From Hysterangium stoloniferum (taxonomy: Eukaryota; Basidiomycota; Agaricomycetes; Hysterangiales; Hysterangiaceae): 64,000 bases of DNA. Below, in pieces: positions 31,873 to 43,211 of this stretch. The stretch spans positions 20,861-84,860 of the forward strand of contig WHVD01000265.1 in assembly GCA_015178975.1 (NCBI GenBank). The letters run 5' to 3'. Numbering within the stretch: position 1 is the first letter of the stretch; each line of letters begins with the position of its first letter. The position numbers were made by a program, and so were the translations under genes. The notes beneath the pieces were generated by a model. The model made no database searches, was not told where the DNA came from, and saw nothing but the letters and a program-made list of their open reading frames with translations.

Positions 31873-34800
31873 GGCCCGAGACCTTGAACCGCAGTAACCA
31901 TTGCTATCACAACTTGCTCACAACGAGGTGATACAAATCAAATAAAGAAGAGAAACCGCTCAGACGGCGGCAAGGGATAACCATTGTTATCGAGCATTTC
32001 TGAAATATCGAAAACACTAGCCTGTTTTATCATAGCTTTACCATTGCTTCTACCAAACCCGTATTCATGTCTTATCACTGCTATAATAACCATTCCGGGC
32101 ACTCAAGTAAGAGAGGAAAACCTCCTCAGGCTTATGCCACTTTGACTGGTTGTTGGGCGTGGTTTTACACATACACATCAGTAAAGGTTATTTTAAGCCC
32201 TGATGCGAACCAGTGAATTTTAGCCGGGGTTGGGCGAGCGGTGTAGCTACTTGACCCTTCCCCTCAAGCTTCACAAAGAAAAAACAATGGGGTTTTAAGC
32301 GCCGAGACCTTCTCCTGAGGCGTACAAGTCTCCCAGAATGCGTCCCTCTTGAAAAATTAAAAGTTGAAGAAGGAAAGACCATATTAATTTTTACGGTCCC
32401 TAATAAATGGGATTCATATGTCGTGCGATAGATATTGGTTCTGATTTTCACTCTCCGTGGGAAGCCTACTAAAAATTACAAGGATTTCAACATGTCGGGT
32501 TTAATCTACAAATATTGGGCACCATTAATCACACCCAGAAGTTTAGGCACAATCATTAAGATCATCAATGATAGTGCATTTCCTGGCCCTTGCTTCTTCT
32601 CGCCTTCGTCATGATGGTTTGAAATTTTCCTCAGTTCTGTTCGTCTCACATCTCTGACACCGAAAGAATTTGCCTAACAAGTAAGGAATATACTCATTTC
32701 TTCGCGAAAGCTCACGTTCCATAATAGGAGACATTTTTAACCTCATGGAAGTGGGATGGTTCATGTCTGGTTGGGAAATTGGGAAGACGCTTTAGATCGC
32801 AGGAAGATGCTCTTCTTTCTGTCAAACAGGGGCCTTTGTTAGATAGACCCTTTGCAGGATTCTTTGTTGACCATTTGGGCTTGACGAGGGTCTCCTGTAC
32901 ATGCTATCGTATCATCCGACTCTCTCGCATTTGATTCTTTATGATGAAACACATGCCACGACAATTGTATACCGTTCGAGACCACTTCAGAACGCCTGAT
33001 GCATTCTCACGATGTAACTCTGTAATGTGGGATTTTTCGCCTTCCACCGCAAAGCGCAAAGAAAGTTTCACCCAAGCATCTACATTATTAACACAAAATG
33101 TCCGATGAAGATACACTGCCAAATGCACAGGGGTCACTAGAGGGCGATCGAGAAGCACTTTGGTCATATCTCTCTAGAGACAGGAGCCAGGTTCGAAATG
33201 TAGTTCAACACCATCCCCATAGAATGTTCCACAATTTTCGGGAGATAGAGAACGCTCCCCAGATTATATAGACAAAATGTAAAGCGAATCCGGAGGACAT
33301 GTCCACCAGACCAGGGGATTTGGAATAACATGAAACTCAGCAGTGAACCACGGAAGTGACGTTGCAGATGACGTTTGCAAAGGGCACTTGGTTCCCTCGA
33401 GTGCGCTAGGACGCCATGGGTAATGCTGGCGAGACCCCGAAACTCACTGGCAGCAGGGCCATGGGGGGTTTTGATTACTGAATCAAGGTTAATAAACGTA
33501 TATTGATCGTTTGTGGTGGTGTGGTGATCATGAAACACGATGATGGGCCGGGGATAGACAAAACGAGGCAAGACCAGCCATAAGTTATTAATATGGTTAT
33601 TCATCGCTGGCCCGCGTGGTGCGGAGAAGTCAGAACCACTCGCGCGCGTAGATTTCGGCACTCTAATGGGCTGGTCATAAGGGGTCCGACCTGAGAAGGG
33701 GAAAAATACTCCCAATTGGGGGACGTATCTTTACGTGGCTCTGGAATTAGATGGAAACTTTGTAGTGCGTCATGGAGCTGATGATCTCACTCACATTCGC
33801 GAAGGATACTCTGGTTCCCCACAGTGCGCAAGGACGCCACGGGCAGTGCTGTTGAGACCCCGAAACTCACTGTCAGCATGGCAATAAATCACTGTATCAG
33901 CGTCATGAGACACGATGATGGACCGGGAGAGAGACAAAACAAGATAAGACTGGGGTTATATTCGAGTTATTACTGTTGCCACTTTTTGGCGGCCGTGTGA
34001 TGCGATGCGTGGGACGATTCATGTAGATTTCACATTTGGAAAGGCGGGTTGTAAAGGGTTTGATATCAGAATGAGAAGGAGAAAAATAGTCTCGAACGAC
34101 AACGCCGCAGTATTGGACACCGCTTGCTTGTATAATGTTGCATCATCTATGGTTGACGATGGAGGGTAATGGACTCACCTGGCAAACAAAACCCCATCGC
34201 TATTGGAGATGCTTGAATTCTTCGAAACTCTTTGGATCTTTAGATTCCTCTCCTCATTTGACGATGTATTGCTGTCCCCATAATGGCGGACTATAGCTAT
34301 AGCATATCTGTGGCATACATCGCGACAACAGCGATGATTGTTATGGATTGTTGAGGGTCGCGTCATGTATGGTACACGATGGCGGTCCATGGACCATGGA
34401 CGCACAACCACCACAGGATGTGACGGGACGAAAGCTGTGGGCTACGATGGAACACCGGAACTTCTGTTAATTGGTCCTTTTATACACGGGCAGGGTTCCC
34501 CCGAAGACGCGACTCGGGATCCCACGTTCATATACTAGAGTTGATGACGGCGGTCATTAAGGCCGAGTTTGAGTTCAGTGATTTCTAGAAAGAGCGCTGC
34601 ATAGCTGTTGTAGTGGAAAGGCTGAAACTACGGCGAAACCTGCGGGAGGACATTTTTCGACTTGGACTCGAAGCTATTTTCAAAGTCGGAACGGCCCTCC
34701 GAGTTGAATGGAAGAATGCAGATTCAGGTATGTCTGAATAAAATAATATAGTTGCTTTCGCTGCATTCAAGGATCGGCGTTCTTTTCTGGTTAGAGTCAT

Positions 34801-36115
34801 AAACGGAATAGTGTATATATTTTTAGCTGTACTACACATGTGGCAGTTGCACACAACTGGCTGATTATTTGCCCTCGATCAAGGGCGTGGCGATCATTGA
34901 GGGTCATCGAGTCACTGTCATGGCTTCATATGAAAATTTCGATTACCACCTACCGTGTGGAGGCATTGAGGTGTCATGCAGCTGCCCTACTACAGCCGCG
35001 GGGAAGTGGGCCTTCCAGTGACCAGAGCAGGCTTGATACACGTTCGATTCTGGATGGGGCGATATGAAGCACGTTAAATGTTGACGTATATGGGACAATC
35101 TAGACCTGCTAAACTTGAGGATAAATCCATATCTGGCCCATCATAGCAAAAGCGTCCTCCGGGAAAGCCTCTTCGAAATACCCACGGGAGCGGGTCGAAC
35201 CACTCGGAGGGTACTTCGGTGGAATTTGATGTTTGGCGTCAGATACATACTTTCCAACGGATCCTACCCGCCAACAATAACATCGGCACTCAAGCGATAT
35301 GGTCGGAGACTGGCGATTAAAGAACGCTGTGAACTTGAAGGCGGTGCATCATCAACGAGATCCTCCACATCTATAGTGGCTTCCAGAGCACGATTTGGAC
35401 GGTCCGTCCTAAATATATAGCCCCGAACATACGACGAACTTCATTGCGCAGCCGGATTCTTTCAATGGCGACAGGCTGGCTTGCCAGCAACAAGATTGGA
35501 TGTAGTAGCCATTATTAACCAACGTGTCCTAGCCTTTCAGAGATGAATTGCTCTTTGGGACATGTGCCAGTCCTTGTACCGACTGTCCCCGTGAGCACAA
35601 ATTGCCAATATAGACTCGGGGTCCTTGTGCGGCTAGGAAATATTAGCAGGCGTTCCTGACAATTATAAGAGGAACACGGTTTTTTTTTTTGCCAACGTAT
35701 CCTGTAATTATACACCAGACTTCTTTATGTAATACATCATAAATTCGATGCCTTCCATTTAACTTGAATAATCAGTTGTTACTGAGGTTTGGGCTGCGAA
35801 AAGAGAGCAGTAAGTCGTAGACTCAGCCAGATCTGCGATGCTACTGTTTACTGTACTTGACGGGTGTCTCTAACCCCTCTGTTGGCTTGCTGTAGCGGCA
35901 AATTGGCAACAATGGTAAGACATGCGTTATTTGTTGATTTAATCTTTGTTTATTTGGTCGTGTTTGCCGCCTTCCGGGGAAAGGGTTAACCGATAAGATT
36001 AGATCTTCATATTACATAATCTTAATTGACTCAACGCCCACATAAAACTCTTGCATGCCTTCCGTCCTATCCCCCGGCTAGACTCACTTCTCATTCCTTC
36101 CCATCTCTTACCCCC
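31873..36115. other. Long region with weak, unassigned minus-strand coding signals
   Basis: Minus frames at 33715-33164 (183 codons) and 33167-32904 read like protein (FVYPRPIIVFHDHH; VHLAVYLHRTFCVNNVDAWV) and may be one decayed multi-exon gene of unknown family. I found no promoter, start or stable exon chain. 34175-35720 contains short frames with no recognisable domains. Confidence 0.3.
33368..33965. repeat. Diverged direct duplication, ~410 bp apart
   Basis: The block GAGACCCCGAAACTCACTG, with flanking GCGC(A/T)AGGACGCCA and a downstream CACGATGATGG(G/A)CCGGG...GACAAAAC, occurs at ~33380-33590 and again at ~33800-33945. The duplicated piece includes the FRGL reading of the unassigned minus-strand frame, so it may be a duplicated exon or gene fragment. 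Confidence 0.6.
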
Positions 36116-38083
36116 ATGATCTCCTGCAAGAATGCAGCCAATCTTAAAATCCTAACAAACTCTTTGTCCAGGAACCCGCAGCATGTATATAGAGCACCGC
36201 TGGCGGTGAGCGCGCTGTTCTGCTACCAAGCTCAGCGTTTAGAGTGTCTAAACCGTTCTCTAGACGGTACGGGGGTCACATAGACTAGATGGTGATGAGG
36301 TTGAATCAGAGCGTGGGGCAAATGTACGTCCTGGCCTCGTCTTCATCTCATACATTGTCGAATGTCGTACTGAGACCGTTGCTGTTCTTTTCAGGATTTT
36401 ATTCTATCTATTCTTCGTTCAAATCCATCCATTCGAGATACCAAATCGTATCTCGCGTCGTTTGGTCCACGTCCAGCAGCACCTCAGCCTAAACCAGTGC
36501 AAGTACCGGCTCTACAACTCCCCGACGTCACATCAATGCCGACCGTAAAGCCGACGGTAGAGGCGCCGAGTCTAATTATCTCCTCAATTTTGGACCCTGT
36601 TTATCGCCGGACGGCGTTGGTGAAGATCCAGGGGCCGTTTACAGACCGCCAATTGGAGAGCGTCGCCACTGGAATGGTGTATCTAGAAAAGCTTGGCCTC
36701 GTCAGTGTTGTCGTTGTGGACCACGATGATTGGGTAAAGGGAGAAGCTGGTGAGCGGGCACGTGTTGTTGAAGAAGTAATTCGTGTTACAGCCGCTCTGG
36801 AACGACAAGGGGCCAAGGCACGTCCGCTACTTGAACCTATTGTCAGGCTTGGACCAGAGTCGCATCCCAACAGCCCTCCCGACATCGACCCTCCAGAAGC
36901 GCACGCTTTAGCCCAAGATCTTATTCCTATCCGCTCAGCATTGCGTGCGGGCGAAATACCAGTACTGACCCCGGTTGCGATGGACACATTTCTCCGCTCG
37001 ATGCGTATTGATTCGAATGACGTTATTGCCGCTCTTGTTCGTGGCATGGTCAACTTCGAGTCGCATAAGTCGCCAAGCACAGACACATCCGATTCAGAAT
37101 TCGATCTTACGCCCCTGCGGCTCATGATCATCAACCGTGAAGGCGGCATACCGTCGTACGCGCGTTCAGGCTACCCCCATCTACTCATCAACTTGGATTC
37201 GGAATACTCATATATCCGGGATACGTTTTACGAGCCATGGCAGGGCTCGCATCCAACAGCACTTGCAAACCTTGCGCTAGCGCGGAAATGTCTGTCATAC
37301 ATGCCGCCCACATCCTCAGCTGTCGTCGTGTCGCATCGCTCTCCCAAGTCACTTATTGCCAATCTCATCACAAATAAACCCATTGTCAGTTCCAGTCTTC
37401 CTCACGCGCTACTGCAAGGAAATCGCAAGCTCAACGCACATACGCCTACCCTACTGCGTCGCGGTCTTCCCATCTCTGTGGTCAAGCGCGTGTCCGAAAT
37501 TGATAGACCAAAGATGAAGATACTTCTTGAACAATCGTTCAATCGCACGTTAAACGAAGACGACTTTTACAAGCGTCTGGAGCAACACCTCGACTTTGTG
37601 ATCGTTGCCGGCGACTACATCGGCGCCGCGATCGTGACGAAGGAGTACGCTTGCAGCAAACGCATATCATACCTCGACAAATTTGCCGTGCTCCCATCGC
37701 ACCAGGGCGACGGCACAGTCGACTTCCTCTGGGTCGCGCTGCACGACGAATCGTACGGCCTCGGGCTCCCGTCGTCCGTCAACCCGCACGGGGGCAACGA
37801 GGGCCAGGGCGAGGGCCAGGATCTCGTCTGGCGCAGCCGCGCGGACAACCCGGTGAACAAGTGGTACTTTGAGCGCAGCAGCGGGCACCTGCGCCTGGGC
37901 AAGTGGGTGCTGTTCTGGTGCGATGCGGAGGCGCGGCTGCGCGCTGTGGCGGAGGGGCGGGCGGCGGCTGTTGCGGGGACTGGGCGGCGGCGAGAGTGTA
38001 CGTCGTATGTGGAGCCGGACGAGCGGGGGAGGTTGGGGATGTGGGCGCAGGCTGTGCTGCGGATACCGTCGAGTTGGGTGTGA
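36116..38083 (+). CDS. ARG2: Mitochondrial N-acetylglutamate synthase
   Basis: First enzyme of arginine biosynthesis: acetyl-CoA plus glutamate gives N-acetylglutamate in the mitochondrial matrix. Exon 1 is 36116-36205 (30 codons), the intron is 36206-36394 (GTGAGC..TTTTCAG), and exon 2 is 36395-38083, for 592 residues. The first 28 residues lack acidic residues and have Lys/Arg spaced as in a mitochondrial presequence. An amino-acid-kinase-like part follows (RTALVKIQGPFTDRQLESV, VYLEKLGLVSVVVVDHDDW). The C-terminal NAT domain (~residues 390-590) has SYLDKFAVLPSHQGDGTVDF, then WRSRADNPVNKWYFERS, characteristic of fungal NAGS. GC content rises sharply after ~37600. Convergent with the next gene. 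Intact; an in-frame ATG at 36026 would add 30 residues. Confidence 0.93.
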
Positions 38084-38352
38084 GAGTGAGTGCTGGATGT
38101 CAGTCAGGTCGTGTGTTGAGGACATTGAGGAAAAAGTGTTGTATTATGAGATGTCTATGTACCTTGCATGAATTCTTGGAATTGACGATGCTTTCAGACC
38201 TGTTTTGGGCGCGTATTATCGTTTGTTTATGTTTGTATGGGCCACTTGAAAAGAAAGAGTTATTTAAAACATTTATTGTACATAGTCTGAGGGCTCTCTT
38301 TACACAAAGCTAATAATTAAACAGCATGACGCTCAATAGTGCATAAACACGC

Positions 38353-39067
38353 TCAATAATCCACATCCATATCCATGTCGCGCAAATCATTACCACCACC
38401 ACCATTATTTACACCATCATCCTGCGCTGCTTTTCCGAACGACTCAAAAGTGCAGGACATCAGCTCGAATGTTTGCCGAAGACTTTTCAGCTCATCATTA
38501 CTCAACGAAATGGCATTCGACCTGCGTCGTTTGAACACAGGCGATATACCATCCCCCATCGCCCCAAGTGCCAACGAAGAATCTTCTGAAATGAAAGTGA
38601 TAAGCAGATGGGGGAGAAAGAAAGTTAGGGGAGAGTGGTACTTGGAGGAGGTGAGAAGCCACAGCTAGGTGATAGTGAGGGTGCTGAGGGATCTGAGGCC
38701 CAGTGAGCATCGTAACAAGAAACCAATAATCATATTTATATGGGACACATACCTAATGATTGGATTATAATATTGACCTGATCATCCATGCGCGCCTTAC
38801 TCGATTTTGCCGCTGCCACAACGTCTTCCTCGATGGGATGGGGACGTCTGATCACTATCGAAGGCCGACTAGCAATGGCCGTCGCGACTAAATCGATCTG
38901 GGCCCGCTTGAAAGGCCGCGCAGTGCATTCTGGGCTCTATGAGAAATATCAGAATGACGCACGAGCAAAAGCGACCATGGGCACTGGCATGCGAGCCAAG
39001 CCAAACTTACGGCCACGGGCAATACAATTCTACGACGCTTCCTAGGCCGCGCTGCGTCCATTTCCAT
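38353..39067 (-). CDS. Small basic, probably nuclear protein of unknown function
   Basis: Exons 39067-39011, 38936-38753, 38692-38642 and 38585-38353 join in frame to 174 residues; introns are 74, 60 and 56 nt with GTAAGT/GTATGT/GTACCA donors and CATAG/CTCAG/TTCAG acceptors. The N-terminus has a nuclear localisation signal (RPRKRRRIVLPV), and a second basic patch FKRRR lies near residue 113. The C-terminus is Gly/Asn-rich and ends in an acidic DLRDMDMDVDY tail. A TATA-like ATATAAA is ~45 bp upstream of the ATG. No single exon is long, so the gene is easy to miss. I recognise no family. It could be a small transcriptional or chromatin regulator; that is inference from composition only. Confidence 0.7.
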
Positions 39068-41185
39068 GACATAGACTGGGGACTGATTGAGCGCGAGCTG
39101 GTTTATATGACTTGGAGCAGAAAGGGGCAGCTGCCGCAGCTTTGCCTTGTACTGTTGTGCAGCCGCTCGACCCCTTATTGATCGATATTGGTGTCACTTA
39201 GAGAACGGTTTTTTTTATTTCAGTATAACGCGTGTGGATGCCTTGACTTGTAACCAAGATGAGGTGGGGTGGAGGGTTTTATGCGGATGGCACCCCGCGT
39301 GCCACGTTGGCAAGTCATGGTTCTAACAACACTACATTGTGTGATAAACATAGGAAAATATCCGGGGTTAAAATGACGTGGTATGCGAATCCAAGACTAG
39401 AGATGGGTCAAATGCATATTAAGCTCAAGGTTCTCGCGGAGTCGGGGAATTTCAGAGTCGGTACTTAGAGATAACCTGCATGATACTTCCAAGGAAGGCA
39501 CTTGAAATATGACAGTAGTCCACATGCCATACTATTATAGCCAGTAGGAAATAAATGAAGCCCGAAATGAAATAAAGTCCTTAAGACGGAGCGATGCGTA
39601 GGGGGTGATTCTAATATACATGCATAGGTCTGAGTAATGAAGTCAGGTGTAACTGTGGGAAAATGACACACTTGACAAACGACAGAGTTCATTAAAGTCT
39701 TACCTCTACATGCCAAGACTACATTCCGAGTCATTTAGTGTCAATAAAATTAGTATACTGAACCCACACCATTTCAATAATTCATGACGTATTCGGGCAC
39801 CGCGCTGATTACAACACAAGTGATGTGTCGATAGACTTACAGGTCAATCAACCGAATCAACGACCACGAGCAATGGAAATTCTAATCATTACTTTGATTC
39901 AATAATTACCCTGTCAAATCTGTTATGTTGTCCAATATATTTCTTAAAAACTGAACGATTACAGGGCTAGACACAACACGGAAAGGTACAGAATTAAACG
40001 TCAGGTGCAAAAAGACATACTTTAGAAATCCAAAATTCCCCATTATGGCGTTCTTCCAGCTCGGTTTCTCCCGGCGTCTTGAGGATCGTTGAAGAGATCC
40101 AACTTCACGTCTCTGTCGAGAACGAGGACAATGATAGCAAACTGATGGTTACATGTTTCAGGTGGTTGAGATAAGACCGAGGGAGTTTGCCAAGACCGAC
40201 GTGCCCCGTAGCCGGTATCATATATTGCAGCAACAATTCGGAGAGAGCGCGGTCTATGCTTTTGACAATCTTGTTTATCCAATTAAATAGAAGATTAAAT
40301 TGTAGCATGTCGCCCGGTCTATGTTAGGTTAGAGGGAGCGAAGGAAATACGAGGAAACTACGATTATATTAGCGCAAGCTAGATGCGGACACCCACACCC
40401 TATCATTATACAGGGCAGTGGCGTTCCTACCGACTTCAGGGTTTTCAACTGTTAGGGAGACTTACAACTAGGAGGCGTAGACTTTTCACAGTAGACTTTT
40501 ACACGGTAACTCAGGCTCCGAACAACAAATCATCCTCCTGACCAAGTGCCCGATGGCTACGGTTTCTTAGTAGCCAAGTCCACGCACAATTTATTTTATG
40601 GTCACGAGGCGGTCCCCCTGATGTTCGACTGTGAAGAAAAAACCTGAACGTCGCTGCCTGCAGTTATCGGTTCATGTATTAGCCCACGGAATTTTGTTGA
40701 AATCGCAGTATTTCTTTTATAGGTCATATGCAAGTCACTGTCAAATAAAACCATAAGGAGTGCAAAATAATAGAAATTAATCTTAGTATTTTGTAGTTAC
40801 AGAGAAGTCGACTATCCAAAGGGCATGTGAATGAGAAAGGACCTCGAAATGCGCTGGAAAGTGTTTCAGACACAATCAATTATATGTCAAGATGGATAAG
40901 CTCCCGATCCTGTTAAATTCACGGTAAACCGCACGTTTGGCTTTATTTAGATACAGGGGAATTTGTTAGAAACGTGTAACGAAATACTACAGGTGCGCTA
41001 ACTATATATCTAATCCTAGCCTAAGCCGGTGATCTCTAATATTCCATTAGGTCATACCCGAGAGGATGGGACCATCACACCCTTTCTAATCTATCATATT
41101 GCTCAATTTATTAGCTATCATACATATACCATCACCACCTTGCTACAAATTAGACAGTTGCCGCCATCAGTAACCGCATTCCTGG
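39068..41185. other. Intergenic, no supported gene
   Basis: Short frames only (for example minus 40282-40043) and no recognisable domains or repeat ends. Composition is like non-coding host DNA. Confidence 0.45.
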
Positions 41186-41190
41186 CATAC

Positions 41191-41563
41191 TGTAATCCTG
41201 GCCGACTTACCACACATGGAGAGCCGCATCATTGACCACTGGCCCCCTGGCCGACTTACCAATTGCCCGTGTCGCCGAGTCCCAACCCGCTATTGGGCTC
41301 GATCAACAGCCATTCCCCTAGTGACACATACGCCTGGTGGAACCGGATCAGAATCTCGAATCTCTTCTCATCTCCTTGACCACCACATTATAGAACCCCG
41401 GTTTTCTCCTTTTCTAATTCTGTCGTCACAAACATTCAATGGTTCCGACTCCTATAAATTAGATACACCATACATCTGTAAAGCTAGCAAAAGGAAGCAC
41501 CAAATACAATACTCTTGTCCCATCTGCTACTGACCGAGTGAGGCTGATACCGACAGCCTTACA
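41191..41563 (+). repeat. 5' LTR of element C
   Basis: Begins TGTAATCCTGGCCGAC and ends CGACAGCCTTACA; it differs from the 3' LTR mainly by C/T and G/A changes and a few short indels. Confidence 0.9.
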
Positions 41564-41853
41564 CTTTTTTTTTTGACGTCGACAGATTCCTTGCCATTGT
41601 GCCTCAATCACCTTCAAAATACACACTCCCACTCACATACTCTGAGACGAGATGGAGATACCAACTTGGACTACCTCCTCTCCTCATAAACCCTTTTTCT
41701 AACAACACACCTGGATCATCTACCCACCTAACGCCATCACCAACTGAACCTGACTCTTTGGGAACAGAGACTGATTCAGAACCAGAAAACCTCACACAAC
41801 AACCATATTCCACATACCATGAAACACTATAATCCCAACCCCAAAGATACAGA

Positions 41854-43193
41854 ATGCCACAGACCAAAAAGTCCCAGCCCATAGCTGAAGTCAAGGTTGG
41901 CAAACTCAAAGAATGCCCAATGCTCATGGCTGGACAATACACACTGTTCACTCACCAAAGTTCGTCCACTGCATGCCACAGATACATGAAATTTGGAGAG
42001 AAGAAACCTGACGACATCGTGAGCTACTGTACGTCGTGGATGCCATGATGGAGCCTCGGCTCATGGCCTGGTACCAAGGTGATCAAACACGAATTGATGC
42101 TCTTACCTTGGAGGAGTATCTGAAGGAACTTGCATCCATCACCCTCAAAAAGAACTAGGCCCACCCCATCCAAGAGAAGATCCTCATGACCCATCAGGAT
42201 GGACAAAGATTCATAGATTGGAAGATCAAAATGGAAAACCTCAATGCAATCCTTACCACATCCATGAAACCCTTCACATTATCTACCATGGCCTTGAAAG
42301 TACAACTTGAGGCAAATTTGGACAGAGCACTGAAATGCAACCTTCTCGTTGACCCAGTCCCTTCAACGGATCTTGCAGTGTGGACCAGCAAAGTAAAAGA
42401 ATGGGATGAACATGTTTGTGAGCAGCAAGAAATTGTCCGAGAACAAATCCTCATTAACAATGCGGCCCGTGCTCTCCGTCGCACTGAAAGGAAAGACTTA
42501 GCATCCTGATTATCTGACCCCCCTGTAAATACCAACTCAACAAGCAAGATGTCTAATATCAAGCTCCCCAGGATAACAGATGAGGAAAGGAAGTTGCTAA
42601 CAGAGTATGAGGGATGCACCCACTGTCATACCTTCTATGCAGAACATTGTTCAGACACATGCCCAATGAAAACAAGCAATTCATGGCCAGATGCGACAAC
42701 TTACAGGACACTCATGGTATCAATGGCTCAAGTTGACACACCTTGTACTCTTTCTGGTCTTGCCATAGCCAGGATTGAAGAATACCCAGATGAGGAGACT
42801 GACATGTGCATTGCCTTCACATCACATTCCCCCTTCACAGTTCCACACCTCTACGCTCCAGTAGAGCTTATGGGACCACTCATTTCCGAGTTTCCCCTCC
42901 AAATAAAAGCCCTACTTGACATCGGTTGCCCCTCTACAGTGATTAGTGATGACCTAGTGTCACAATTAGGCCTCCACCATTTTCCCCTACCTATAGAAGA
43001 AGATAACCTATTGTTGCTGTCTGAAACACCCTTGAAGTGTGGAGAATTTGTTAAGATACAGGTTACCTCAGGAAGGGGGATGTGGCAGTCAGTGGTTTTT
43101 AGGGCAAAAATAAATGTTGGTTTACCTGTACCTCTTATTATCAGAATGCCATTCCTTTCCTCCCACCATGTTGTGATCGACACTGCAGAGTGA
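41854..43193 (+). pseudogene. Element C gag and protease remnants
   Basis: The gag start at 41854 (MPQTKKSQPIAEVKVGKL) shifts frame near 42030 and has an in-frame stop near 42157; the capsid part continues to a stop at 42507-42509 (QDGQRFIDWKIKMENLNAIL). The next frame, 42549-43193, has a zinc-knuckle-like segment (CTHCHTFYAEHCSDTC) and a retropepsin-like domain in which the catalytic D-S/T-G reads DIG (ALLDIGCPSTVIS). Protease is therefore unlikely to work. Confidence 0.75.
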
Positions 43194-43211
43194 ACTGCAT
43201 GTGATAAGAGG

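Noticed and set aside
36601-37149. 182-codon minus-strand frame overlapping ARG2
   Set aside because: Antisense shadow of a GC-rich coding exon; the plus strand is clearly N-acetylglutamate synthase.
37667-38125. Arg/Pro-rich minus frame and Gly/Cys-rich plus frames at the ARG2 3' end
   Set aside because: Composition artefacts of GC-rich DNA; ARG2 continues through it to a normal C-terminus.
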